Below, piece by piece: positions 34,746 to 46,185 of a stretch of 64,000 bases of DNA. The translations under genes were made by a program, and so were the position numbers. The stretch lies in NCBI GenBank assembly GCA_950295325.1, contig OX485809.1, positions 15,686,001 through 15,750,000 of the forward strand, read 5' to 3'. The stretch comes from Polytrichum commune (taxonomy: Eukaryota > Streptophyta > Polytrichopsida > Polytrichales > Polytrichaceae). Under the pieces are notes generated by a model. The model searched no databases. It was not told where the DNA came from and worked only from the letters and a program-made list of their open reading frames with translations. Every line of letters starts with the position of its first letter. Within the stretch, counting starts at the first letter, position 1.

Positions 34746-35254
34746 CAAGAATCTCCCGCTTGAGTATGCACTTTGAACTGGAGCCGTTGGTGTGCACTTA
34801 GTTGGTAGGTGAGTACTTTACTCATTCTTTTCTAGACCCTCTGATTCGATGATACGCGATGGGAAACGGATGAAATCTAAGGCAACCTGCTTGACCGAAG
34901 CCCAACAATGTGAAATCATTGTTGAATCTGACAGTGATGCCAACTTCACAAGCATTGCATTGACGCTCTACACAGAGTTGTCCTCAACATCGATGACCAA
35001 TTGTTTTGCTCCGATGTTCAAACGGAAGTTGAACAAATGTATGATGAACTACGACGATCGTTTGAGACATTTCAATAAGACGTTAACAAACTAGCATGGA
35101 ATGTCAAGCGTAAAAAATTCATGCATTTGCAACAAATGACTTTACATGACATGTTCAAACAATAAAGTATAAACCTTGATTTTTGTCAAAAAAAATTGCA
35201 CACTTAACCGAGATGCGTACTTAAACGGGTGCGTACTTAAGCGGGAGATTACTG
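34746..35254 (+). mobile_element. pogo-like deletion derivative, second subfamily
   Basis: TA (34744-34745) then CAAGAATCTCCCGCTTGAGT; the right end is GCGGGAGATTACTG then TA (35255-35256). The ends match as inverted repeats over ~28 bases with about 4 differences. Near the right end AGTACGCA-type words repeat. The 509-bp element keeps a 3' coding remnant at 34849-35165. TA duplication and CAGT-type ends fit pogo/Tigger elements. Confidence 0.65.
34849..35165 (+). pseudogene. Transposase C-terminal remnant inside pogo-like element
   Basis: The ATG frame at 34849 (RMKSKATCLTEAQQCEII) runs to 35094. The neighbouring frame reads IDDQLFCSDVQTEVEQMYDE, a stop, then NKLAWNVKRKKFMHLQQMTL and DMFKQ before TAA at 35163-35165, followed by AATAAA. 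The short acidic tail ending in a hydrophobic-aromatic motif is like the end of Tigger-type transposases. At least one frameshift and one stop break it. Identification rests mainly on the flanking terminal repeats. Confidence 0.4.
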
Positions 35255-35256
35255 TA

Positions 35257-37280
35257 TTGCTATTGCGTTTAGGTGGTCCTCCACTATCACTCCTAATTAA
35301 GGACTAGGATTATGCAACCTTGTGCAAATGTCTTGAAGTTGCAAGTTACGGATAGCAAGCTTATGTCACAATCCTCTACATTTATATATTAATTAACATT
35401 GATTTCACATTGAATCAATCGCATTAAACTGTATCATTGAATCAATGCATACCAAATATAGGGTTTCAATTTAATATTGGGTTTCTACATATATAGTTGG
35501 AAGACCTGTAATCTCGAATTACTAACCTTAATCAATGTTAAATGATCACTAGCTACATGTCAAGCTAATATTGAAGTGAGACTTATCCTAAGGGTTACAT
35601 AATGTTATTGATACAACTCTAGTCAATTGCATTTGAGATGTTATAAGGTAGATGGTGCTAAAACCAACACCGCACCCCAAAACCAACATCTTATGATCAT
35701 GCATGGGAAATATATATTGATTATGAGAATGTCCATCCACCTAAACATTAGATTTTATGTCGGTTTTGGATCATCTACCGATAAAACTTCAAACCCTTAC
35801 AATTTCTGCATATAAATTTCAAACATTTTTTGGATGTGTTGGAATCCTCTATCAATTGCTAACGAATGACATATAAAATTTTAAATTACAATTATAGCAT
35901 CTCTACTCAAACCTTAAGGTGATGATTTCACTTGCTCTAGAGTTGTTCCTCTAGAGTTTCACCTTGTCATACTCTTTGTGAAGCAAGCTTGTTGTTGAAA
36001 TCGACATACAAATCACAACTCTATGGTTAGATTTCTCAACACCACAAGCATATGAGTCCTAGGCAATTGACCTACGTCATTGGAAACTTGTCCTCTGTAA
36101 CTAGAAAATTTACAAATCTAGCACTGTGGTAGATATGCATTGTTCTTTTATCAACGCGGGACGATTGCATAGAACTCATATGCTAGTAGTGCAAAGTAGT
36201 ACAAAGTAGTACAACACATTCCATATCCCAAATTTTCCAATAAGTTTGAATCTTTGGAGGTTTAGTCTATCAATACACATCAATGAGCAGGGAGAACCGA
36301 TTGCTAGTTACAAATGAACCAGTTGAGTTTGAGAAATAGCGAGATGAAGTTCAAAACTTCAGGAAAATTTGCCCATCATTTTAGAGGAATCTATGGAGCA
36401 TAGAACAAATCATCAAAGAAAAGCCGAAAAGATCACAACATGTAAGGTAGAAATACCATAACCCGTTAACCACCCTCTAGCCGTGCATTAGACCGCCGTC
36501 ATAATGGTGAAGTGCCATTTCTAAAACCGATCATGGCTCGGCGGCAACTTCAATGCGTGTACACTTAGTGCAGCCAATGGGAGTCAAGTGTTAATGTACT
36601 CATGGGGTAACCGATTTAGGCGATGTTCTGTATGGAAATGCGGATTACCGTGTACAGTAGGGAGAATTTAGTGAACGAGTAGGGGTTTGGACAACTTTCC
36701 ACTTTGAAAAATTGTACCATTTTTTGTATAGGGCAGAAAAATATGAAACAACTTGCATGCATTCTTCATGAATCCTTCTCGTCTATCTTGAAAAACTATC
36801 TCATGATTGTCAGACCAGATCTTCAATGCGTATCACCTTATTTTCACGGGTTATGGTATTCCTACCTTAACCAGTCGGACTTGGAAAAGAATAGGATTTT
36901 GACCGGTTACGGCCCAAAATCTCCATGGACGGACACTCCTACACTTGATTCAAGTGAATGTAGTATAATATTACTTTTGAGGTTTCGGTTGAGGTGAGAA
37001 GAGCCTACAACTGAAATATTGCCCTTAACTTAGGGTTTGACCACACACTAGGGTAATGTAAACCCTCCCCACATGTGGTCTCTCACTTTTATTAATTACC
37101 AGGCTGCAAGCCCACAAACCTCGGGCCTTCAATGCTTCCCAGGAACTTGATGAGCTCTTCTGTGACATGCCAGGCTTGAACACTCACTTTACACTACCTA
37201 ATCATTTACTAATCATCCTTTCGCATGACAGGACTCTCGCTCCAATTTATGGTGACATGATGAGATTAATATGTCTAAGG
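35257..37280. other. Spacer, nothing identified
   Basis: AT-rich non-coding stretch. Several short frames (35627-35815, 36704-36997) lack recognisable motifs. No repeat shared with the rest of the window was seen. Confidence 0.35.
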
Positions 37281-37532
37281 TACAGTCTAACCTTGATAAT
37301 ATCACACCATCCGTTTCACCATAAAGTGTGATATAAACAAGGTGTGACATATTTGATAATGTCACATTTTGAAGATTTGTGCATAATGTGATATTATCAA
37401 AAAAAAATAGGTAGAAAATCAAAATGAAATTACAATGTAAAAAAAAAAAAAAAAACAAACAAACAAACACAAGACTTCAATGTTTTTGAATGTAAAATAT
37501 AATTCAAAATTGTGAATAACAACATGAGCACA

Positions 37533-39248
37533 TCACAATGTGTCATTTAGATCAGGTAAAGACCTCTCACTAGAGACAAAGAAGCTTCTAATGTCACATT
37601 GTTTTAGTGATGTTAAATGTCCAACACCAATTCTAATGAGTTTGTCATGGATGTTTTCCATTCCTAACAACTCATGAGTGTTGAAAATCTGAGAACCTTG
37701 GCTAGCCATAAAATTCAAAACATCTTTAGCATATTTTTGTGCATCGCTTAGCTTCACTACTTTAGACTCATCATCATTGCTATCAACAATCAATGGGTCT
37801 TCTTCCATGGAATCAAGTACATGTTCGCCATCTTGCACTAATTGCACAAGCTCCTCAGTAGAATATTCCACCTCAAAATCATCTTCACCTTCCATGTTTA
37901 TGTACTCTAAAGGACTAAGCTTTTCTATAGGCTTGCCTTCAACATCCAAACCCAAATTCAATGCGGCGATGAGATTGCCCAATTCCAAAGCTGCTTCCTC
38001 CATTTTGGACTTCATACGTTCATCAGAATTGTTGATATCTGCATTCCACGCTGCAGGCAATATGGCAGACTTTCTCCAACAATTTCTAATGGTTTGATCA
38101 TCTAATTCATGCCATGCCGCCACACACCATAGCATTGCTTGAAATAGATCAACATTCAGTTTCCCCAAATCTTCATTTGAGTTATCAATTTGTTGCAAAG
38201 TCCAGGCAACAAGCTTGCGTTTATAGCACATTTTGAATGCTGCAATCACTCCTTGATCCAAAGGCTGAACAACTGAAGTCACATTTGGTGGAAGAAACAA
38301 GATAGTGATATGGGAGAGTACAAAAGCATTAAATCCATCTATAACTTTTTTGACCTCACCATGAATATCATGGCTTCCTACATTATCCATAATAATGCAA
38401 TTTTTTCTATCTTGCAATGCCATTCTTCGGTTCTCACTCTTCACCCAATGTGTAAAAACATCACCATTCATCCAGGCTGAATTGTTAGAATAATAGTGTA
38501 CTATACTATTTGGATCAAACTTCCGAGGAAAGCATCTGGGACGTGTTGATTTGTGAATGAAAACAAGCTTCAATCGCTCCTTCCCTGAGATATTAGTGCA
38601 AAGCCCCAATGTCACACGGTCCTTCTTCTTTTTATTTCCTTTTGCCTTCCCAATATTCAAAGTCTTGCAAGGAGAGGCTTTATAATACAAACCTGTCTCA
38701 TCAAAATTGAAGATGTCTTCAGGATCATATTTCTTCAATATGAATGGGATCTTTGCCATGGCCAACGCAGCTCCAACTCCATCTACATCTCCACTTTCTC
38801 CATGCAGATAATAACACTTTATTCCATGTCGAGTTTTGAAATTTTGCAACCACCCATGAGAAAGCTTGAACTCGGTATCAGATATGCCAAATGAATCCCT
38901 CAATTCTGTAGCCTTGTGCATAATGACATCATCAGTTACAACTCCCCTTCGTGCCCTAACCTGTCCAAACCATAAAACCAAAGCTTTTTCAAGCTGAGGC
39001 CATTTTCCAACTCGAGCACGTCGTACATTGCCTTCACGCACACATGTATCCACGTTCATCCACTTCTCTTTTGAATGAAGAATCTTGGAAATAGTGGTCC
39101 GATTCACAAGCTTGAATTTATGTTGGTCCACCATATATTTTGCAAGGTCTTCATGTTTCAAACCTAGATGAGCTTTGTGGACTTCACAAATTTTCTTCTT
39201 TTCAGAGTTTGATAAATCCACTCGTTTGTGCGTGGATTTACTTGCCAT
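37533..39248 (-). CDS. pogo/Tigger-type transposase (CENP-B-like, DDE_1)
   Basis: Intact 571-codon frame. Residues ~8-62 look like a CENP-B/Psq N-terminal helix-turn-helix (LSNSEKKKICEVHKAHLGLK). Residues ~75-145 are a second, Tc5-type HTH (HGWLQNFKTRHGIKCYYLHG). Residues ~165-400 are a DDE_1 catalytic core. Candidate catalytic aspartates are D183 in NFDETGLYY, D288 in IIMDNVGSH and D331 in PLDQGVIAAF. The D288-D331 gap is about ten residues longer than I would expect for Tigger proteins. The C-terminal ~170 residues are acidic with LSDAQKYAKDVLNFM, as in host-domesticated jerky/Tigger proteins. The protein would bind the element's TIRs and cut and paste it into TA sites. Lying between perfect TIRs, it is a transposon gene and not a domesticated one. 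The start is the first ATG, just downstream of an AT-rich leader. Confidence 0.93.
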   Translation of the reverse strand: MASKSTHKRVDLSNSEKKKICEVHKAHLGLKHEDLAKYMVDQHKFKLVNRTTISKILHSKEKWMNVDTCVREGNVRRARVGKWPQLEKALVLWFGQVRARRGVVTDDVIMHKATELRDSFGISDTEFKLSHGWLQNFKTRHGIKCYYLHGESGDVDGVGAALAMAKIPFILKKYDPEDIFNFDETGLYYKASPCKTLNIGKAKGNKKKKDRVTLGLCTNISGKERLKLVFIHKSTRPRCFPRKFDPNSIVHYYSNNSAWMNGDVFTHWVKSENRRMALQDRKNCIIMDNVGSHDIHGEVKKVIDGFNAFVLSHITILFLPPNVTSVVQPLDQGVIAAFKMCYKRKLVAWTLQQIDNSNEDLGKLNVDLFQAMLWCVAAWHELDDQTIRNCWRKSAILPAAWNADINNSDERMKSKMEEAALELGNLIAALNLGLDVEGKPIEKLSPLEYINMEGEDDFEVEYSTEELVQLVQDGEHVLDSMEEDPLIVDSNDDESKVVKLSDAQKYAKDVLNFMASQGSQIFNTHELLGMENIHDKLIRIGVGHLTSLKQCDIRSFFVSSERSLPDLNDTL

Positions 39249-39719
39249 TGGAAGTACCTATATTTGCCAAACCATTCCCCTAAATGAGCACTCAATATAA
39301 GTCACCATGATAATTTAGCAAAACTGGTGCATTGAATTGTTTTAGCAGCAACATTATTCATGTATCATCACAAATTCGATCAAAATAAGTAACGCACTGT
39401 ACCATAGGTGAGCGCAGATGAACAACACGTATCACAAGTCAGTAGACTGCCACATTTGATTGAAATGCCTCCAAGATTTTGAGTTGGTTACATAATTTTT
39501 TTGATCCTGAACACAAACAATGTCATGTATTGCCCAATTTACAATCGAAGATGTGAAACTACGAGCCAACATTCCTGCAAGTTCATACCATGAACCGATG
39601 AAATACAAAAAGGAACCTCAATGCTATTTCCAGGCATCACTCTACTTCAGCACCATGCTACCCATTCCAACAGACATTCTCAAATCAAAAGAAAACTCAA
39701 ACGAACCGTAATTGTCATG

Positions 39720-39990
39720 AACAATTTGCTGGCTGAGGCTGCGAGTCAAGAGGCTGGTGGCGAACTCGACGTTGCGCACCCAATTGGGCTCCTCCTGCTT
39801 GCCCGTTTTCCTGTGGTAGATGCCGAGGTTCGATTGCTGCGACTGCAGGTGAGCGACTGCGAGGGTTTTGACTCCCCTACTGGTTGGCCTTCTTGTTGCT
39901 GCGACTGCAAGTACCAGCGGTGAAGCTTGGCGGTGAGAGTCTCGAATGTGCCCAACCACACCCTCGTCAACCTGCAATGCACACATTGTT
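39720..39990. other. GC-rich segment inside the pogo element
   Basis: Clearly richer in G+C than the rest of the transposon, and CAG/CTGC-rich (GCTGCGACTGCA occurs in two variants near 39835 and 39897). On the minus strand pieces such as SNLGIYHRKTGKQEEPNWVR look coding but require a frame change. It could be a captured host exon, a 5' leader of the transposase or an older insertion. Not identified. Confidence 0.35.
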
Positions 39991-40317
39991 CAAAATGCGG
40001 GTTAGCCAAAGCAAGTTCGCACACTGCTCATCTGTCTTTTCAATTACTCTTACTCCAATTACTTGACATACATCTCGCACCTTGTCCTTAATAATTCATA
40101 CGCTACCGAATTCACAAAGCTATGCAACAATGCCAACGAAGGTTTACAAGAGCAAAAAACCAGCCAATCACTAGCTTCCAATGTAGCAACAACAACAAAA
40201 ACAACAACACAACGAAGAACACCTGCACTGCATGAAGAAACACAAGCCTATGATAGAAAGTGTGCATTTAAATTCCAAATGAACAATGGTTCATTATATA
40301 CAAGTGAGCTCGACCAT

Positions 40318-40473
40318 GAGCTTGACTAACCTACCTAGGAGACTGTTTCTACTTATGAGCTTGACTAACCTACCTAGAAGACTGTTTCTACTTATGAGCT
40401 TGACTAACCTACCTAGAAGATTGTTTCTACTTATGAGCTTGACTAACTAATCTAGAAGATTGTTCCTAATTGA
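40318..40473 (+). repeat. 39-bp tandem repeat, four copies
   Basis: Unit beginning GAGCTTGACTAACCTACCTA recurs at 40318, 40357, 40396 and 40435 with exact 39-bp spacing; the fourth copy is diverged. Lies inside the pogo element, upstream of the transposase start. Confidence 0.92.
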
Positions 40474-41270
40474 ATGCCCACTTAGGATGAGCGGCTAACA
40501 CTTATGATCTTACTAGATTCTCCTATGCGACTATTGACTATAGAAACAGTGAAGACCGTGCCACATATCTTGAGATTTCTACATTGCAAACCAATTGAAC
40601 TAATTTAGCTTAAATCGACACTACTCTGTACCAGCTCAGCTAAACCGTAGAACTTAACATCCTAAATTACTTCACACAAGCTGAAACCCTCAAAGACACA
40701 TAGATGAACACATGTGACGGAAGGTGGGGTGCATAGAGGCCAATAAGTCTTGGCAGCGCCGTCAAAGACAACACCTTTGAGTGCCGTGTATAGACAGCAC
40801 CGTTCAGGGTTGGTGCACAGAGGCGGCTCATGACCCTTTGAATAACATTGCATTTATCACAGGGGTGGCTCATGACCCTTTTGGCTACTACAATATGTCC
40901 ATCCAACCATCACATACAATCCATCCATATTTGATATTATCACATTTACACTACGGATTTTGGAAAAAAAATAGTGACATTAACAAGGGTGATAGGGATA
41001 ATAACGAGGGAGTTTTACACTAAGAAAATCGGTTTCAAACTTTTAGGTGACAGTATCAAGGTGTCCCATTAACAAGGGTGACATTATCAAGGTTAGACTG
41101 TATGTAGATGGGTCTTAAATCGCTACTTTCTTTTTACTAGCCTATATATGGAAACAAACAAATGATTAGCACGACATGGTTAGCAACTCTAAATCAAGGC
41201 CGTGGAAACTTTCCTTATAAATTTTGGAGCTCATGTGTCAAAGTGAAGGTTCTCGTGCTCAAGAAATGAC

Positions 41271-41624
41271 TAAGGTAGGGGTGGCAATTTCCGTCCAAAT
41301 TTCAGATGTGCCTAGTTGGGATGCTGAAATTATTTTTTTATAAATTTTGAGCGCTCTGCAAAGCTGGTGCAAGAGCAACTATGAAAAAATCAAAATTTTC
41401 TAGCATGTCTATGATTTCCTACAAATTTTTAAAGGAAACCTTGTAGAGTGACCAACACTCGCACATAGGGTACGTGGTAAATCCACAGGGTGGATTTCTA
41501 AAACCGGCCGCTGGCAGCCAATGAAATGTTGGCAGCGCTGTGAACGGTAAAAGCACCTTGATAGGTACTTCCGACCCTAGGGGTCGACTTTAGGACCCGC
41601 ACGGAAATTGCCACCCCTACCTTA
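41271..41624. mobile_element. MITE with perfect 24-bp TIR
   Basis: The left end TAAGGTAGGGGTGGCAATTT (continuing CCGT) is repeated exactly, inverted, at 41601-41624. About 354 bp, non-coding. GGGGTGGCAA-type ends occur on plant hAT-like MITEs, but no 8-bp duplication is visible, so the family is unresolved. It lies 170 bp from the right end of the pogo element. Confidence 0.7.
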
Positions 41625-44195
41625 TATAGTGTCGCCCCTCCCCCCGCCCCTAGTTATGTTGGCTATTGAACTTGGAATGATGTTTATCATGTTTTAATGT
41701 AGTGATCCATAATGTACTCAGCTAATGAGTTGTGTTCAACTACCCTGTATTCAAATTGAGTCTAAAGCACTGGGATTTCAAAGGCTTTGTTCTTGAATCT
41801 ACTGTGGGGCCCATGAACAAAACTCATCGGTTGAGTAACGTTATGTCCAACTTTTTCTTAAACATATGTCTTTTTGATATGTGTTATTGGAGCCACAACT
41901 AACCATATACCATTCAATTATAGGTTTCAAGTTAACGCAAACAATTGGAATAGGCACGTCTATCTTAAGGTGTGCGAACTCTATGTTCTCGTTCTTCTTA
42001 TCAAATTCTCATGTCTATATGGTACATGACAAACTTAGAATCAATAATGGACTTTAAAAAACCATGTGTGACAACGAGATTGGACTACTTATGTACTCCA
42101 AATATGTTAACCATTGTAAGTTTGATCATTAGCATATTAATCGGGACGGTCTATGTGCTCACTTTGAAGAGGATGAAAATCTTCATGTTGACCTCATATC
42201 CTTCATGTATCTCATTTCAATTCTTGAAACACGAAATGACAAATAATGTGATTCGTAATTGCTAACTGATCACTATATTCGTTAATTTGAGACTTTCTCT
42301 TGTCTCAAATTAATATATGGACCACAACAACATGGTCTAATGTTTGGGTCGTCCTACCTAAACCATGTAGTTCACATATTTTAACGTTCAAAAGTTAGCA
42401 TGATAGACCTTGAATTACGTTAATGAGATCAAGTTGGGTTGAATCAACCATACATTTATAAGGGCATGGGTTTTTCTTTTTGGAGAAACTTAACACGTTT
42501 GTCGTTAATCATTTTTGGCCTCTCTCATTGTAAAAGCCATTGAATCATGACAATGGATGATGTAGGCATGAACATCATCAATTTGGAGACCTCAAGCTTC
42601 ATGGTCACTTTGACATTTTTTGCTTAATGTAAACCAAACGGATCCTGAGACGCATTCAACAACCACTAACATATTTTAGGGGAACAAGGCTCGACTTCAT
42701 GGTCCATAATGTTACACATCCCCTAACCATTGTGGTACTTTTGGGCCATCCCCTTTCGAGGGAGCCTAAAAGTATCACACAAGCCCTTCGGTGAAGGTGG
42801 CCTGCATTTGCAGGTGCCCAAGCCGAACCCGGATGATAGGTGTATAACGTAAGTAGTTAGATTTTTAAGGGAGATTAAATATGCGTCGTAGTGCCTCCGG
42901 AGGTTGGGCCTTAGTTTTTTACTAGTGTGGCTTTTAACTCCACTAACCAATTTCATATCTAGTTCTAACCTTAACCTACAACCTATTCTACGCGCAGACG
43001 CACCAGCCTTGAAACCAAGGCAATCCTAATTTGTGAATTGGGATGGTTCTGATACACCCAACCGGGTGTGACTCATACCACCCTAACTCAACGAACGGAA
43101 TAACGACAATTTGATGGACCATTCAATTCTTCCTATTTCTTTATTTAGTTCTATTTAGTTTTCCAAGCGGGGGAACTTGGCCTAAGTCCCACCCTTCATA
43201 CAAATTCCTTCTTAATTACTTACTTTTGTTTGCACGTCCTAACTCACTACATTAACATATTAGGCATCACCCCTTACCTAGTTGGTGCACCCCTTACCTC
43301 TGAACCTTCTAAGGCCTCGTGCAGGTCCTTTGAAGGTCGAGTAACATCTCAAACCCTTCGGACATCAATGGTTCGAAGGGTGGTGTCACTCTACCGAGTT
43401 AAGTTTCCGATTCGGGTCTCTTGCCAACAAGGGTTTACGATTTATTTTGTATGTTTTGATTGTTAAATGTGTTTACACTGGATAGACCACGAAATGCAAC
43501 TCAATGGGACCAGGGTTACGGGCAACCTGTAGGTTCAACCTGTTGCGCAATCTTCATAGATTGGGGCCATTACTCCCAATCTATGGGGCCAACAACATAA
43601 TAGTGGATTCGAGGGTCATTAACCTCACATTTCTACCAACAACATTCAGATTGGTCGTGTCGGTAATTAATCCGACTTACCACACACGAAACTTGCTAAT
43701 AAATGAAGCTACTACCACCAAACATACCAAGGGCCCCGAAAACAATGGAGTTGGGTATTCCCTTGGCGGTCAAGTGGTCAAGTCACTTGACCTTACGAGA
43801 TAGGTGAGTGGGTTTATAGATGCGTACCTTAGCCGCGCTCCCTCCAACCCTAAATGGAAGGATAGCGTTAGTAAATTTACCTCAATTCTCCTCGGTTGAT
43901 TTGGGCTCGATGTAGGCCGAGCCGCTACCTCCTTCCTTGCTCCACTTCCCTAGCGTCGACCTTGCCTCCTTCTTTGTAACTAGTTTGGTAGTAAGCGTAC
44001 CTTAGTTAACAATTAAACTATAAAGTATTTATTTTGCACTGTAATTTAATCCTAAGAATAATATTTATACTTAGTGCACCTAATTATCTTTCCAATGATC
44101 TAAAAATCACTTGAATCGGATAAGAATTGCAAAAGTTATGAGGGTTGGAAATGTGAGGTCGATTCAACCGACCTTTCCAACCCACCTATCTAACT
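41625..44195. other. Non-coding, possibly transposon-derived stretch
   Basis: Between ~42710 and ~44190 base composition changes to a more even GC with many ACCTTAACC/GGGTT-type words, suggesting internal sequence of a large retroelement. I found no polymerase, integrase or gag motif, no primer-binding site and no pair of long terminal repeats. Confidence 0.25.
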
Positions 44196-44199
44196 TCTA

Positions 44200-44860
44200 A
44201 CTTCAAAAATTCATAGCACATTCCTTACTACTTGGGTCTAGGCTTTCCTTATACCATTGGAAAGCTATAAATATGTTCTAACTCGGAAAATTATGACCTC
44301 AGCAGGTTAAGCTAATAGAAATTCAGCAGACTCCTTGTAACACATCAGTCAATCAAGAAGGCTTAGACTATGTATCTCGCCTTCAACAATTCATATCTAA
44401 TTCAAATCTTACTCAAATAAAACGTTCTATATGACCCTAGAGAGATATTAAAAATATGTATTTGATAAAAATATGTGATTAGAAAGGTAAGCCAAAGTGA
44501 ACCCAGCAGATCCTCAGTAATGCAGCAGTCAACCAAAAGTTCTCAAACTATGTGTCCCATCTTCCACAATTCATATCTAATTCAAATCATGCTCAAATCA
44601 AATATTCTAAGCCATTTTGGAAAGCTACACAAAATTTCTACTTGGAAAAAATATAACTTCTTGGAATTAAAATTCCTATTGGGCTCGCAGGTCTGATCCA
44701 GCAGCCGCTACCCACAAGACCACCCAGTTTTTCTACTCCATCTTTGAAAATCCATAACTAATTGTCATCTTAACCAAATCACAAATGGAAAACGGCTATG
44801 GATAGCTATAGGAAATCTCTCTAAGAAAAAAATGATAAGTATATTTTTCTAGCTTCTGAA
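44200..44860 (+). repeat. Diverged tandem array, ~180-bp unit, ~4 copies
   Basis: CAATTCATATCTAATTCAAAT at about 44386 and 44566, with variants at ~44207 (AAAATTCATAGC) and ~44748 (AAATCCATAACTAATTGTCA), gives a ~180-bp period. Each unit also carries a GGAAAGCTA block and a CAGCAG block. Arrays of this type occur in untranslated regions of large plant LTR elements, which is the basis for suspecting one here. Confidence 0.6.
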
Positions 44861-45427
44861 CTAAGCCTTCAGGGCATTGGCAGATGAGGTCTACAATGCC
44901 TCCACTCAAAACTCTACCATCCAACCTACCTCTACAAAAGAAGGAATAATTTTTATTGGTGTATTAATAAACACACATTCTAACTAGGAGAGAGAGTAGA
45001 GGAGGTTCTCAAGCCTTTCTTTTAGGCCATTGAGAATGCATGCTAAAGGATTTTTTCCTAACTATATTGAAGCAGGGCTTCGCCCAAGCATTAGAGGAAG
45101 AGAGAGAGAGCTACAAGGTGGAAGGAGGGGTTTTTAAACCCTCTCACAAAAAGGTTGGACCCCTCCTCCACCGGATCCGTTTTTCAAACCCTTTCCCGAA
45201 ATTTTGGCTCGGGGGTTTTTCCGGTTGATGTTGCCACCCTCTCGTCGAGGTGACTCCGACGGGGAACCTAGAAATTTTTCTAATTTTTCGCCATCGAGTT
45301 GGCAAGGGGGCAAGTGGGCAAGTAGCCACCTTGCTCTCTTTATTTTTTTCTTCAAAAGTCTTCAAGCCGATTTTGTCTTCTTACGTAAAACACCTCCAAT
45401 AGTCTTGTGTGCCTCACACTAACTAAT

Positions 45428-45612
45428 AAACTAACACTTGCTTAGCTAGCATTTACTAACATTTGCTTAATAGCTAGCATCTACTAATATTTGTTTAGCT
45501 AGCATCTACTAACATTTGCTTAATAACTAGCATCTACTAATATTTGCCTAGCTAGCATCTACTAACATTTGCTTAATAGCTAGCATCTACTAATATTTGC
45601 TTAGCTAGTTGT
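45428..45612 (+). repeat. Short-period tandem array built on CTAGCATCTACTAA
   Basis: Two alternating subunits of about 25 and 28 bp (ending TTAGCTAG or TTAATAGCTAG) form a ~53-bp higher-order unit repeated about 3.5 times. Flanks degenerate into further CTAGC words. Confidence 0.88.
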
Positions 45613-45964
45613 TTTTACTAGCTAGCATATTTTTTCTACTTTGCTATCTTCTAGCACTACTTAGTTTCATTTTGACCTTCCTTCTTCTAGGCTAAATGCT
45701 AAATGAACTAATTTTTCCTAAATTCCCTATCAATTCTAACTTTTAATGCTAACATTCTAACTAAAAGTGATCCCGCAGAATGGTGGACCACTATAAAGGG
45801 TTCACAACCATATACCACTCAAAATGAGGTGTCTGATCAAGATATAAAGCCAAACTTGGCACATCTACGTTAACTAGAAAAAATGGAGAATGGTGTTCGT
45901 ATATCACATGTGCTCCTATAGCTTCATCACAAGGACATGAATACTAATATACCAATGTCAAACA

Positions 45965-46185
45965 ATCCGACGTGAATTTGAGCATGTTGGCCCTACCCTG
46001 CTTAAGGATCCCCTTGATGCAGGGTGGGGTTTCCTGCCTACCTTGCGATGGGCGGGCTCTTGGTTTTTCCGCCACAAGAAGATTTCACAGCCAGGAATTG
46101 AACCGCCAACCACTCCGTTCAGATTTGGGTACCTCTCCACTCTCATCCGGTAGTTTAAGGTCATCTTGGACCACAAGGCCATGAA
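45965..46185 (-). mobile_element. SINE-like retroposon (tRNA-type B box)
   Basis: On the minus strand the unit contains GGTTGGCGGTTCAATTCC, matching a pol III B box (GGTTCRANTCC), ~45 bases after GAGTGGAGAGGTACC, a loose A-box candidate. Parts recur at 60180-60305 (5' portion) and 58389-58490 (3' portion, TGACGTGAATTTGAG end). A shared 3' tail without a poly-A is visible. No clear target-site duplication. Confidence 0.45.

Larger units (their letters stand above)
37283..41100 (-). mobile_element. Complete pogo/Tigger DNA transposon
   Basis: TA (37281-37282) then CAGTCTAACCTTGATAAT; the right end is the exact inverse ATTATCAAGGTTAGACTG then TA (41101-41102). The 3818-bp element carries one intact minus-strand transposase gene (37533-39248). 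Both subterminal regions contain repeated GATAATRTCACA-like words in either orientation (37291-37395; 40930-41095), plausible transposase-binding sites. Perfect ends, intact target duplication and an intact ORF suggest a young, possibly autonomous copy. The rest of the element (39250-40920) holds a GC-rich segment and a 39-bp tandem array. Confidence 0.92.

Noticed and set aside
37777-38097. Plus-strand open frame of 106 codons
   Set aside because: It lies wholly antisense to the transposase gene and is a shadow of its acidic, serine-rich complement.
40318-40473. Regularly spaced short repeats resembling a CRISPR array
   Set aside because: Units are contiguous 39-mers without unique spacers, in a eukaryotic transposon.
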